Source: a gamma proteobacterium HTCC5015 (GTDB lineage: Bacteria > Pseudomonadota > Gammaproteobacteria > HTCC5015). Taken from it: a stretch of DNA of 64,000 bases. This document shows, one piece after another, positions 45,594-54,222 of this stretch. Position 1 is the stretch's first letter. Every line of letters begins with the position of its first letter. The notes below the pieces were generated by a model, which was not told the origin of the DNA, did no database searches, and worked only from the letters and a program-made list of their open reading frames with translations. Location of the stretch: contig DS990602.1 in assembly GCA_000155715.1 (NCBI GenBank), positions 84,165-148,164 on the forward strand, in the 5' to 3' direction. The position numbers were made by a program, and so were the translations under genes.

Positions 45594-47043
45594 ACCCTGT
45601 TTAGCCGTTTGGTTCCGCAGCGATTTGCGCTGCCACGACAACCGCGCACTGAGCCGCGCCGCAGAGCAGGCCAATGCGCAGAATTTACCGCTGATCGCCT
45701 TTTATATCGCCACTCCCAAGCAATGGCTCGAGCACGATGTCTCCGCGCTTCAAGTGGACTTCATACTGCGCCACTTGCCGATTCTGCAAACGCAACTCGC
45801 GCGTTACCAAATCCCGTTTCGCGTATGGGTTTGCGACGATTTCTCACAAGTTCCCGAGCTATTGTTAGAGCAGTGTCAAAATTGGAATATCCAACAACTT
45901 TTTGCCAATCGCGAATACCCCGTCAATGAAATTCAACGCGATCAACGCGTTGCCCGCACACTTGAAAGCACTTCCATTGAGACCCACTTCTTTGACGATT
46001 TCACACTGCTCGCCCCCGGCAGCGTCCGCACAGGACAGGGCGATCCCTATAAAGTTTTCACGCCATTTAAAAAGCAGTGTTTTAAGCAGCTCCAAGAGGC
46101 TGATATTGCCGAAGCGCCCACAGCCCGTATAGAAGCCGAGGCGCCCAGTCACTTTGCTCAGTCACCGCCCGAGTCCCTAGCCGACTTCGCTCCCCATCTG
46201 GATACCAAAACACTGGAGCACCTGTGGCCCGCGGGCGAAAGCGCTGCGCTAGAGCGTCTAGAGACCTTTGCCGAACATCGCCTACATCACTACCAGCAGC
46301 GCCGTGACTACCCAAATGCCAAAGGAACCAGTGCCATCTCTGCCTATTTAGCCATCGGCAGTTTATCGCCACGCGCCGCGATGCGCGCGGCAACCAGAGC
46401 CAATCAAGGTGAATGGACATCGGGCAGCGAGGGCGCGCAAACTTGGATCAGCGAACTGCTGTGGCGAGATTTTTACCAGCATATCTTAACCGCCTTTCCC
46501 CGCGTCAGCCGCGGTCGCGCCTTTCAACCTCACACAGAAAACATTGTCTGGCGCGATGACCCAGAGGCATTTCAAGCTTGGTGCGAAGGACGCACGGGCA
46601 TCCCCATTGTCGATGCCGCCATGCGACAGTTGCTACAAACGGGTTGGATGCACAACCGCCTGCGCATGGTTACTGCCATGTTTCTGAGCAAAAATCTATT
46701 AATCGACTGGCGCCGAGGCGAGCAATACTTTCGGCGGCAGCTCATTGATGGCGAACTCGGTGCCAACAACGGCGGCTGGCAGTGGGCGGCTTCCACAGGT
46801 ACTGACGCCGCGCCCTATTTCCGCATTTTTAACCCCGTCACCCAAGGGCAACGCTTCGACAAAGATGGCGCGTTTATTCGGCACTACGTGCCAGAACTTA
46901 AAGACCTGCCCAACAAGTACCTCCATGAACCCTGGACGCACCCCGACGCAGATCAACTGGACTACCCCCAACCCATTGTCGACTTAAAGCTCAGCCGCCA
47001 ACGAGCCATCGAAGTTTTCCGACAAGCCAGCGAGCACTCGTAA
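45583..47043 (+). CDS. phrB: Deoxyribodipyrimidine photolyase
   Basis: 486 residues. Light-driven repair of cyclobutane pyrimidine dimers. The N-terminal antenna domain opens AVWFRSDLRCHDNRALSRA; the FAD-binding half contains GTSAISAYLAIGSLSPRAAM, WISELLWRDFYQHIL, CEGRTGIPIVDAAMRQLLQTGWMHNR and WQWAASTGTDAAPYFRIFNP, all hallmarks of class I CPD photolyase. Length is typical. It overlaps the TudS/YbgA-like gene and probably forms a stress operon with it. Confidence 0.97.
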   Translation: MPSKPCLAVWFRSDLRCHDNRALSRAAEQANAQNLPLIAFYIATPKQWLEHDVSALQVDFILRHLPILQTQLARYQIPFRVWVCDDFSQVPELLLEQCQNWNIQQLFANREYPVNEIQRDQRVARTLESTSIETHFFDDFTLLAPGSVRTGQGDPYKVFTPFKKQCFKQLQEADIAEAPTARIEAEAPSHFAQSPPESLADFAPHLDTKTLEHLWPAGESAALERLETFAEHRLHHYQQRRDYPNAKGTSAISAYLAIGSLSPRAAMRAATRANQGEWTSGSEGAQTWISELLWRDFYQHILTAFPRVSRGRAFQPHTENIVWRDDPEAFQAWCEGRTGIPIVDAAMRQLLQTGWMHNRLRMVTAMFLSKNLLIDWRRGEQYFRRQLIDGELGANNGGWQWAASTGTDAAPYFRIFNPVTQGQRFDKDGAFIRHYVPELKDLPNKYLHEPWTHPDADQLDYPQPIVDLKLSRQRAIEVFRQASEHS

Positions 47044-47093
47044 GACGGCGCAACAAACCGCTCGAAGACTATCGGGTGAAATAACGCAATGGC

Positions 47094-47438
47094 CACAGAG
47101 CCTTTGATGTTGGACACATTCAATGCGTTCCAATCAAGTCGCCTTTTAAAAAGCTCCGTGCACTCCGTGTACACCGAGAACTCTGTGTTTTTGACATCAA
47201 AATCAGAAACGAAGTCCCCTACCGTCATTTCAGACTCCCACCACCGTCATTCCAAACTTGATTTGGAATCTCCAGAACGAAGACTCATCAAGAAGATCCT
47301 GAAGCTCCCGCTCCTGCTCGCGCTCCTTACCTACATCCCTGTAGGCAAATCAAGTTCAGGATAACGGTGGTGAGCGCCTTTATGGCCTAGCTGACTTGTG
47401 GGAGGCCCGCCTCGGGCCGACATGGCGTCGTTACTGCG
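47094..47438. repeat. Long direct repeat, left copy
   Basis: About 345 bp that match 50467-50888 closely, from 'cacagagcctttgatgttg' to 'cgacatggc.tcgt.actgcg', the right copy having an extra segment of about 75 bp. Includes the 'ccaaacttgatttggaatctcc' hairpin, the 'ctacatccctgtaggcaaat' motif and the 'ggaggcccgcctcgggcc' palindrome. No gene is supported in 47044-47484. Confidence 0.9.
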
Positions 47439-47484
47439 GAAGCATCCTGCCGCCATGACGGCAGGGCGTAGAGCTTGAGCTTTC

Positions 47485-49581
47485 CTAGCAGACACGGGTC
47501 ATGGGTATCCGAAGCGTGGCGCAGCAGCCGCCTTCCAAAGTAGACCATTCGGCGGTGCCGCCGAGCTCTTGCGCGCGACTTGTCACAATGAGGCTGCCGC
47601 GCCCGCCCGTGTCCGCCTGACACTGTCCGCTCCCATTGTCACTAACTTCAAGCGTCAAAAAGCCCTCGCTACAGCCCCACATCACCCGCACCTCATCTCC
47701 ACCACTGTGGCGCAGGGCGTTGGAGACTAACTCGCGCAAGATGCGGCCAATGTTGTGTCGTTGACGGGCGTTCAACTCGCCGTCTGGCACTGTGTCTGGT
47801 GTCAGCCACTCCAGGTCGAAGCCGTTGTTAATACAACGCTCGCGCACCTCGGCCTCCCAAATAGCCAAGGCCTCCTGAGCGGCACAAGGCGACTGTTCCA
47901 ACGCCGTCAAAATATCGCGTAAATCGCGCACGGCGCGACGCGCCTCCGACTGGGCTGCATCCGTTGAGGCCGCGTGCGACAAACTCAGCAAACGGGCACC
48001 CAAATCGTCGTGCAGATCGCGCTTAATCCGCTCGCGCTCATTCATCACTCCTTCTTCCTTGGCTTGCATTGCTTGGCCCGCGCGCTCCACTAATCCATAT
48101 AGCATTGTCGCTAGCGCCTTGTCTTGAGCATTAAACAAACGCGCGCCCTGCTCGCAATAACTCAAGTGAAAACCACGCTGATCAAATGGCGAAGGCACCT
48201 GCAGCACCAAACCATTGTCTACAATCCGCACAGCACCATCGTTCTTCTCCGAGCTGGACTCCTCCAAAGTCAAAGGGTGAAAGCTCTGCTTGAGCGTCGC
48301 CCCCCAGCGGTGGTGTAAATCCTCCACCGAGGAGGCGCTAAATAATTCTGTCACCACATCGGGTAACATGGCATTGAGCGTGTCTTTGGCCCGAGGGCGC
48401 AAGCGGCGCCAAATTAAGTCGCGCAGTGGGAAATACAACCAGCCCACCAAAGCAATCGACACGCTTAGCGCGGGAATGCGATCCAGGCTAAACAAGGAAA
48501 TCAACGCGAAATCGACCGCTACCAGTAAAACCCCCGCTAAAAACCACAGCCAGTACTGATACCACCAGCGGTCGAGATTAAACAAACGATAGCGCCGCAA
48601 GCCCAGAGCCATCATTAAAAAGCCCAGTGTAAAGCCGAGAATGGTCACGGCCTGCGGCCCCAATGTGGTTGCCGTCAACAATAGTGGAATCGTGTTAAAA
48701 CCAACAAAAATCAGCGCCGTGCCAATGATCGACAGCAACAGCCACTTCAGCGTGGCTCGATCGACACTGTCGTTGCGTGTAGCGGGCCACTGTATCGCAG
48801 CCCCCAACAACGCCACCAAGGTAAAAATGGCAGGCCACATATGGAAGGTATACACCGGCGTTTCAGCCAACTGCAAAAAATCCATCGCGAGAGGCAACAA
48901 CCAAGAGAGGCTGAATAACCGTAGAATGCGAATGGGCAACAAGCGTCTAGGATACGACCAAAATAAAGCGACTAAGCCCGCACCGAATAGTACAGCGCCA
49001 AGGTGATTGATACGCGAGAACCATAAAAACCAATCGCCAGCATATAAAACGTGGCGCGTGGTGTAACTTGCCGATGCCCAGCTCGCCAAGCCAATCCCCA
49101 ACCCCATGATGGCGTATTGGCGAACAGCAAAATCACTGCGGCGAAACGCCAGCATGCTAATGGCAACTAACACACTCAAATTGCCACCAATCAGCTGTGC
49201 CCAGAATGCGACGGACAACTCAGACACCGCCCGCTCGCGGCTCGATATCGGAAGCACTTGGCCACTCTCCCCCAGCCAGCGCCACTCCCTAGCATCCGCC
49301 AATGCTTTTTGAAGCTGCATAAATTGATTGTAATCGGCATAAGTCGGCAGAGTGTCTGGCTCTTCTATCAGTAAGCGGGCATCGACTTCAAAGCGTTGCC
49401 CATCGACCTCAACAGCGGCCAATGGCAACCATTGCGAGTCAATCAACACTTCTACCTGCTGATCACTGGTACGAAATTCCGCATCGGGAACGCGCTGGCT
49501 AGAAGAGACACTGACCAGCAAAGCACTCACCAACAAACAAGCCAAGAGCGTCAGAGAAAAATACAAGCGTGGAGCAATCAT
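47485..49581 (-). CDS. NarX/UhpB-like membrane histidine kinase
   Basis: 698 residues from the ATG at 49581, which begins a signal-like helix (LYFSLTLLACLLVSALLVSVSS). A periplasmic domain (about 25-130) is followed by some eight membrane helices (about 140-410), a cytoplasmic linker, a HisKA_3 dimerisation helix ERERIKRDLHDDLGARLLSLSH (acceptor His near 545), and an ATPase with LRELVSNALRHSG and EVSDNGSG. The cognate regulator is the divergent NarL-like gene 121 bp away. The longer upstream frame crosses that gene and is not used. The signal is unknown. Confidence 0.88.
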   Translation of the reverse strand: MIAPRLYFSLTLLACLLVSALLVSVSSSQRVPDAEFRTSDQQVEVLIDSQWLPLAAVEVDGQRFEVDARLLIEEPDTLPTYADYNQFMQLQKALADAREWRWLGESGQVLPISSRERAVSELSVAFWAQLIGGNLSVLVAISMLAFRRSDFAVRQYAIMGLGIGLASWASASYTTRHVLYAGDWFLWFSRINHLGAVLFGAGLVALFWSYPRRLLPIRILRLFSLSWLLPLAMDFLQLAETPVYTFHMWPAIFTLVALLGAAIQWPATRNDSVDRATLKWLLLSIIGTALIFVGFNTIPLLLTATTLGPQAVTILGFTLGFLMMALGLRRYRLFNLDRWWYQYWLWFLAGVLLVAVDFALISLFSLDRIPALSVSIALVGWLYFPLRDLIWRRLRPRAKDTLNAMLPDVVTELFSASSVEDLHHRWGATLKQSFHPLTLEESSSEKNDGAVRIVDNGLVLQVPSPFDQRGFHLSYCEQGARLFNAQDKALATMLYGLVERAGQAMQAKEEGVMNERERIKRDLHDDLGARLLSLSHAASTDAAQSEARRAVRDLRDILTALEQSPCAAQEALAIWEAEVRERCINNGFDLEWLTPDTVPDGELNARQRHNIGRILRELVSNALRHSGGDEVRVMWGCSEGFLTLEVSDNGSGQCQADTGGRGSLIVTSRAQELGGTAEWSTLEGGCCATLRIPMTRVC

Positions 49582-49702
49582 CGGGTTAAGCCCTATTTTT
49601 ATTATTACTTGCGGGAATACTACCCTATGACACCTATTTGGGGGGTATGCTTTAGTGAATTTGTTAGTAACACTAAACAAAAAATACACAGGGAACGCCA
49701 CC

Positions 49703-50344
49703 ATGAAATCCGGGCTTATTGTTGAAGACCTCCCCGACACCCTAGCTTGGCTGTCGCAGCTGCTGCCCAATGCCTTCCCAGATATGGCTATTTACCAAGC
49801 GCGTAATCTAGCCGAGGCTCACCAACAAATTGACTTACATCAACCCGAACTCGCCTTGATTGACCTAGGTCTGCCCGATGGTTCTGGCATTGAACTCATT
49901 GAGCGATTACATCGAGAATCGCCCAATACGTTGTGCGTCGTATCGACCATCTTTGACGATGACCAACACCTGCTTCCCGCCCTCAAAGCGGGTGCCCAAG
50001 GTTATATCTTAAAAGATCGCGACAGCGACGAAGTGGCTCAGCTACTAGAGGGTATTCGCACAGGTAGACCACCTCTCTCCGCCGCCATCGCACGCCGTTT
50101 AATCAGTTTTTTTGGCCCCAGTGAAACAACCCAAAATTCTCCGCTCACACAACGCGAACACGATGTACTGGCTTTAATCGCCAAAGGCTATACGGTGAAA
50201 AAGGCGGGTGAACTGCTCGGTATTTCACGCAACACCTGCGCCGGCTATGTCAAAGACATTTATCGAAAACTACAAATCAGTTCTCGTGCAGAAGCCACGG
50301 TTGAAGCCTCGCGCCTAGGCTTGCTCAGCCCACACACCAACTAA
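49703..50344 (+). CDS. NarL/FixJ-family response regulator
   Basis: 213 residues from the ATG at 49703 (AGGGAA upstream). Receiver with acidic EDLPD start, phospho-Asp in LALIDLGLPDGSG near 54, and Lys in YILKDRD. The C-terminal LuxR-type HTH is LTQREHDVLALIAKGYTVKKAGELLGISRNTCAGYVKDIYRKL (about 150-195). Divergent partner of the histidine kinase; the shared 121-bp gap holds both promoters. Confidence 0.92.
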   Translation: MKSGLIVEDLPDTLAWLSQLLPNAFPDMAIYQARNLAEAHQQIDLHQPELALIDLGLPDGSGIELIERLHRESPNTLCVVSTIFDDDQHLLPALKAGAQGYILKDRDSDEVAQLLEGIRTGRPPLSAAIARRLISFFGPSETTQNSPLTQREHDVLALIAKGYTVKKAGELLGISRNTCAGYVKDIYRKLQISSRAEATVEASRLGLLSPHTN

Positions 50345-50384
50345 GCTAGCTTGGTTGCAAAAAAACGAAGCCCCCTCTACCGTC

Positions 50385-50466
50385 ATTCCAGACTGGATCT
50401 GGAATCTCTGGAGAGAGGTCGGTGTAAAAACACAGAGGCCACAGCACCCTAAAGGGCATAAAAGAA
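50385..50466. repeat. Related dispersed repeat with a single 18-bp unit
   Basis: Starts with the hairpin 'cattccagactggatctggaatct' and contains 'ggccacagcaccctaaagggcataaa', the reverse complement of the junction at 44454-44480. Here the 18-bp unit occurs once (50445-50462), against five copies at 44.4 kb. Confidence 0.8.
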
Positions 50467-50888
50467 CACAGAGCCTTTGATGTTGAACACATCCAATGTG
50501 TTCCAATCAAGTAGCCTTTTAAAAAGCTCGGTGCACTCTGTGTACACTGAGAACTCTGTGTTTTTGACACCAAAATCAGAATCGAAGTCCCTACCGTCAT
50601 TTCAGACTCCCACCACCGTCATTCCAAACTTGATTTGGAATCTCCAGAACGAAGACTCATCAAGAAGATCCTGAAGCTCCCGCTCCTGCTCGCGCTCCTT
50701 ACCTACATCCCTGTAGGCAAATCAAGTTCAGGATGACGATGGTGATGCTTGGTTAGAAATTCCTGAAGATCCCGCTACTTATCGACATCCCTATAGGCAA
50801 ATCAATTTCAGGATGACGGCGTGGGCGCCTTTATGGCCTAGCTGACTTGAGGGAGGCCCACCTCGGGCCGACATGGCATCGTCACTGC
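50467..50888. repeat. Long direct repeat, right copy
   Basis: Matches 47094-47438 in the same orientation. It has an added segment at about 50740-50820 that is itself a diverged duplicate of the 'cctgaagatcc...ctacatccct.taggcaaatcaa.ttcaggatgacg' block. Together the copies bracket the two-component pair. No gene is seen between 50345 and the Fur box at 50937. Confidence 0.88.
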
Positions 50889-50936
50889 GAACGCAGTGAA
50901 ACAATCTACTCACCGAACGCGCTTGCACCTTAAAAT

Positions 50937-50955
50937 GATAATGATTACCATTTGC
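50937..50955. promoter_or_regulatory. Fur box upstream of the first imelysin gene
   Basis: GATAATGATTACCATTTGC matches the 19-bp Fur consensus GATAATGATAATCATTATC at 14 positions. It lies about 38 bp before the ATG and overlaps a possible promoter (TTGCAC near 50923, TACCAT near 50946). Iron-repressed transcription is inferred. Confidence 0.85.
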
Positions 50956-50992
50956 CAGCCAAGTCGACTTCGTTTTCGTCAAGAGGATCACC

Positions 50993-52381
50993 ATGCTGTT
51001 CAAACGCTCTGCCTTAGTGGCACTTTCACTCGCTGTTCTCTCTGCTTGTAGCCCCAGTGCCGAAGAGAAAAAGGCGGAAATTCAGGCGATTCTTAGCAAC
51101 GATGCCAGCATGGCCTACGCCGCTTACAGCGACAGTGTAACCACCGCTCAACAACTGCAATCGGCCATCGAAACTTTGGTAAAAGCACCCACTGACACCC
51201 ATTTGAGCGAAGCCAAAAGTGCGTGGATTAAAGCCCGCGAGCCCTATGGTCAAACTGAGGTCTACCGCTTTCGAGAAGGCCCCATTGATGCTTTAAAAGG
51301 GGACGGCACACTCGGTACAGAGGGCGATGGCCCCGAGGGTGAAATCAACGCTTGGCCTCTCGGCGAAGCACTGATTGACTACGTAGCAGCCACACCTCCC
51401 ATCGCCGACGGTGTCGATCACGCCGAAAACTTCCCCGCTGTTAATGCCAGCATCATTGCCGACACGAGCATCCCACTCAATGGCGAAGACCTCGATAGCA
51501 CCATCGAAACCCTCGCGGCGTTTCAAGAAGCCAACGGCGACGAAGCCAATGTCGCCACCGGCTACCACGCCATCGAGTTTTTACTCTGGGGGCAAGACTT
51601 AAACCAGGGCCAAGCGCAGTGGGGTAAACAGCGCGACAACAGCCCCGGCCAGCGCCCCGTCTCCGACTACGCACAAAACGAGCAGTGCACGGTCGATGCT
51701 CAGGGCAATACCGACAGCAGCGGCAAAATATGTCAGCGTCGCGCTATCTACTTACGAGCCGTGGCGCAAAAGCTAGTCGACGATCTCAGCCGTGTGCGCG
51801 ACGCTTGGGCACCTCAATCGCCGCTGCGCCAACAATATATCGACGGTGGCAAGCACAGCTTGGCCAGCGTACTCGAATCGATGGGACGCCTCAGCTTTGG
51901 CGAGTTGGCGGGCGAGCGTATCAATATTGCGCTCACTCAAGATTCTCAAGAGGACGAACACTCCTGCTTTAGCGACAACACCCACCGCGATATTTTGCTC
52001 AACGCCAAGGGCATTCAAAACAGCTACCTCGGCCAGTACGGCAACACCACCCTCTACACCGATGCCACTGCTGTGAGCGGCGACAGCATCGACGCCTTGC
52101 TGCGAAAACGCGGCCACACAGAACTGGCGAAACAACTCAAAGGCGCATTGGCGCATACGCAATCGCTAGCCCAAGCCATCGATCAAACCGCCCAAAGTGG
52201 CACGCCCTTCGATCAGCAAATTGCCGGTGGCGAAATCGATCCCAAACACCCCAAAGCCAACCAAACCATTCGCGATTTGATTCAAGCGCTCGTGGCACAA
52301 ACTGAGCTTATTGAACAAGCCATTGCCGCCCTTGAACTCACTGCCGACGACCTCCGCCAAGATACCGAAGAATCCATTTGA
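50993..52381 (+). CDS. Imelysin-family iron-regulated lipoprotein (GxHxxE type)
   Basis: 462 residues. Lipoprotein signal VALSLAVLSACS (lipid Cys near 19). The imelysin/ICMP fold is indicated by ARLPYGQTEV-like AREPYGQTEVYRFREGPID, the motif GYHAIEFLLWGQDL near 190 (intact GxHxxE), and DDLSRVRDAWAP. This is the longer, IrpA-like type. The family is periplasmic or surface-anchored, iron-regulated, and tied to iron uptake or binding; peptidase activity is disputed. Fur box 38 bp upstream. First gene of the iron block. Confidence 0.92.
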   Translation: MLFKRSALVALSLAVLSACSPSAEEKKAEIQAILSNDASMAYAAYSDSVTTAQQLQSAIETLVKAPTDTHLSEAKSAWIKAREPYGQTEVYRFREGPIDALKGDGTLGTEGDGPEGEINAWPLGEALIDYVAATPPIADGVDHAENFPAVNASIIADTSIPLNGEDLDSTIETLAAFQEANGDEANVATGYHAIEFLLWGQDLNQGQAQWGKQRDNSPGQRPVSDYAQNEQCTVDAQGNTDSSGKICQRRAIYLRAVAQKLVDDLSRVRDAWAPQSPLRQQYIDGGKHSLASVLESMGRLSFGELAGERINIALTQDSQEDEHSCFSDNTHRDILLNAKGIQNSYLGQYGNTTLYTDATAVSGDSIDALLRKRGHTELAKQLKGALAHTQSLAQAIDQTAQSGTPFDQQIAGGEIDPKHPKANQTIRDLIQALVAQTELIEQAIAALELTADDLRQDTEESI

Positions 52382-52416
52382 GCGCGTGACACCAGATACG
52401 TTGCCGCGCGGTAAAC

Positions 52417-52454
52417 CACATCCCCTCTTCTCATAACCGGAGCGAGGGGATGTG
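52417..52454. other. Intercistronic inverted repeat
   Basis: CACATCCCCTC (52417-52427) and GAGGGGATGTG (52444-52454) form a perfect 11-bp stem with a 16-base loop between the first imelysin gene and the di-haem gene. There is no T-run, so it may stabilise the upstream mRNA or partly attenuate readthrough rather than end transcription. Confidence 0.6.
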
Positions 52455-52525
52455 CCAGTAAACATGGCTGTGTTTATCGAGTTCGCTCCCTTAAAATGCC
52501 CACTCACCGTCCCATTGTATTTTTC

Positions 52526-54160
52526 ATGCCCTCTATCCGATTGATTCACCGATACTCTATCGCCGCGGCTGTCAGCACTGTGGCGCTGTTAAGCGCTTGC
52601 GATTTTTCCTCCTCAGAGTCAAGCACTCCTCCCTTCGAGCCCAGCGAACTTCGGCCTGGCGGCGACACCAGTGTCGATCGCGGTGCCAGTAAAGAAATTT
52701 TTTCCCTGCCTTCGCAAAGTTTAAGCCCGCTGCAAAAGAGCATTTTTCACGTTGGCGATAACGAGTTTGAACATATACGCTCGGGTCAATTGCGCGGTCC
52801 CTTGCTTAACGCAAAAAGCTGTCAGGGATGCCATGTCAAAGATGGCCGCGGCAACCCACCGCCCGCGGGCGACGAACACTATATGACATCGATGTTTCTA
52901 CGCCTCAGCATCGGTGCCGACGCCACCAAGGGCGTGATCCCCGATCCCATCTACGGCGGCCAACTGCAAACTTACGGCATTGCCGCCGACGCCGACTCGC
53001 CGCAACACTTGCCCGGTGCTGTCTCGCAGCACGGCCAAGGCAAGAACCGCGCTATCGGGGAAGCCCACGCTTATATCGAGTATGAAAGCCTGCCCGGTCA
53101 ATACCCCGATGGCAGTCGATACGAACTGAGACGCCCCATTTATAAAGTCAAAGATCTCAGCTATGGCGACTTTGACGACAACATCCTGTTCTCTCCGCGA
53201 GTAGCGCCGAGCATGATAGGCTTGGGCCTTCTCGGCGCCATTCCCGAGTCGGCTATTCTCGCTAAAGCCGACCCCGACGATGACAACGGCGACGGCATTT
53301 CTGGGCGCCCCAACCGCGTGAGAGATACTATAGAAGACCGCATGACATTGGGGCGCTTTGGTTTAAAGGCCAGTACACCCAGCGTGTTACAACAATCGGC
53401 GGGCGCCTATCGCGGCGATCTCGGTTTAACCAACGCGCTGTTTGATCAAGAAGTTTGCACCCCGACGCAATCGAGCTGTTCAGAGCGCGCTCGACAAGAA
53501 CCCACACCGCACGGCGCTCGACACAATATTGATGATTTAGTGTTGGCTCAAGTGGAGTTCTACGCGCGAAATTTGGCGCCGCCCACGCGAGCATCTCATA
53601 AACCCCATCCAAGCGACCCCGTGTGGCGCGGCCGCCAGCACTTCTACCAAATTGGCTGCGCAGATTGCCACACGCCCCGCCACACCACGGGAGTGGCGCA
53701 GGGCAGCTCACTGGGCGATGTGAAGGGCTTTGACTCGCTTCAAAAGCCCGCCAGTCCCATCGAGGCACTCAGCCATCAAGTCATTTGGCCCTATACGGAC
53801 TTGCTACTTCACGACATGGGAGGGCAGTGCGAAAAAGTGCAGCGCGAGCGCGCCAACGGCCAAGCCTGCAATGACACCAGCAGCAACACCTGCTTGTGGG
53901 TACTGCGCTGCACAGGGCTCGCCGATGGTCGCCCCGACTTTGCCGCCAGCGGCACGGAGTGGCGCACAGCGCCCCTGTGGGGCATCGGCTTAGTACAGCA
54001 GGTCAATCCCAACGCGGGCTTCCTACACGACGGTCGCGCCCGCACGATTGAAGAGGCCATCCTCTGGCACGCGGGCGAAGCCGCTATGACCAAGCAGCGC
54101 TTTATGGCGCTGGACAAATCGCAGCGCCAAGATCTTTTAGATTTTGTGAACGCCCTTTGA
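52526..54160 (+). CDS. Di-haem c-type cytochrome (DUF1111 oxidoreductase), lipoprotein
   Basis: 544 residues from the ATG at 52526; ATG at 52496 is an alternative. Lipoprotein signal AAVSTVALLSACDF. Two haem-binding CxxCH motifs: KSCQGCHVKDG near 98 and GCADCHTPRH near 379. The DUF1111 landmarks GDEHYMTSMFLRLS, DNGDGISGRPNRV (calcium-like loop) and FLHDGRARTIEEAILWHAGE are present. The family is labelled thiol oxidoreductase or di-haem peroxidase-like, with no firm reaction. It sits between two imelysin genes, the arrangement also known in pseudomonads, suggesting periplasmic iron redox chemistry. Confidence 0.9.
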   Translation: MPSIRLIHRYSIAAAVSTVALLSACDFSSSESSTPPFEPSELRPGGDTSVDRGASKEIFSLPSQSLSPLQKSIFHVGDNEFEHIRSGQLRGPLLNAKSCQGCHVKDGRGNPPPAGDEHYMTSMFLRLSIGADATKGVIPDPIYGGQLQTYGIAADADSPQHLPGAVSQHGQGKNRAIGEAHAYIEYESLPGQYPDGSRYELRRPIYKVKDLSYGDFDDNILFSPRVAPSMIGLGLLGAIPESAILAKADPDDDNGDGISGRPNRVRDTIEDRMTLGRFGLKASTPSVLQQSAGAYRGDLGLTNALFDQEVCTPTQSSCSERARQEPTPHGARHNIDDLVLAQVEFYARNLAPPTRASHKPHPSDPVWRGRQHFYQIGCADCHTPRHTTGVAQGSSLGDVKGFDSLQKPASPIEALSHQVIWPYTDLLLHDMGGQCEKVQRERANGQACNDTSSNTCLWVLRCTGLADGRPDFAASGTEWRTAPLWGIGLVQQVNPNAGFLHDGRARTIEEAILWHAGEAAMTKQRFMALDKSQRQDLLDFVNAL

Positions 54161-54222
54161 TCACGCAACAACAAAGGCAGCGCTCCAGAACAAGCGTGCG
54201 CAGCCTTTAAAACGAGGCTCTT

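Noticed and set aside
49582..49770. Upstream extension of the histidine kinase frame
   Set aside because: It overlaps the divergent response regulator gene; the signal-like helix begins at the ATG at 49581.
47094..50888. Composite transposon carrying the two-component genes
   Set aside because: The flanking direct repeats contain no transposase and no defined terminal inverted repeats or target duplication.
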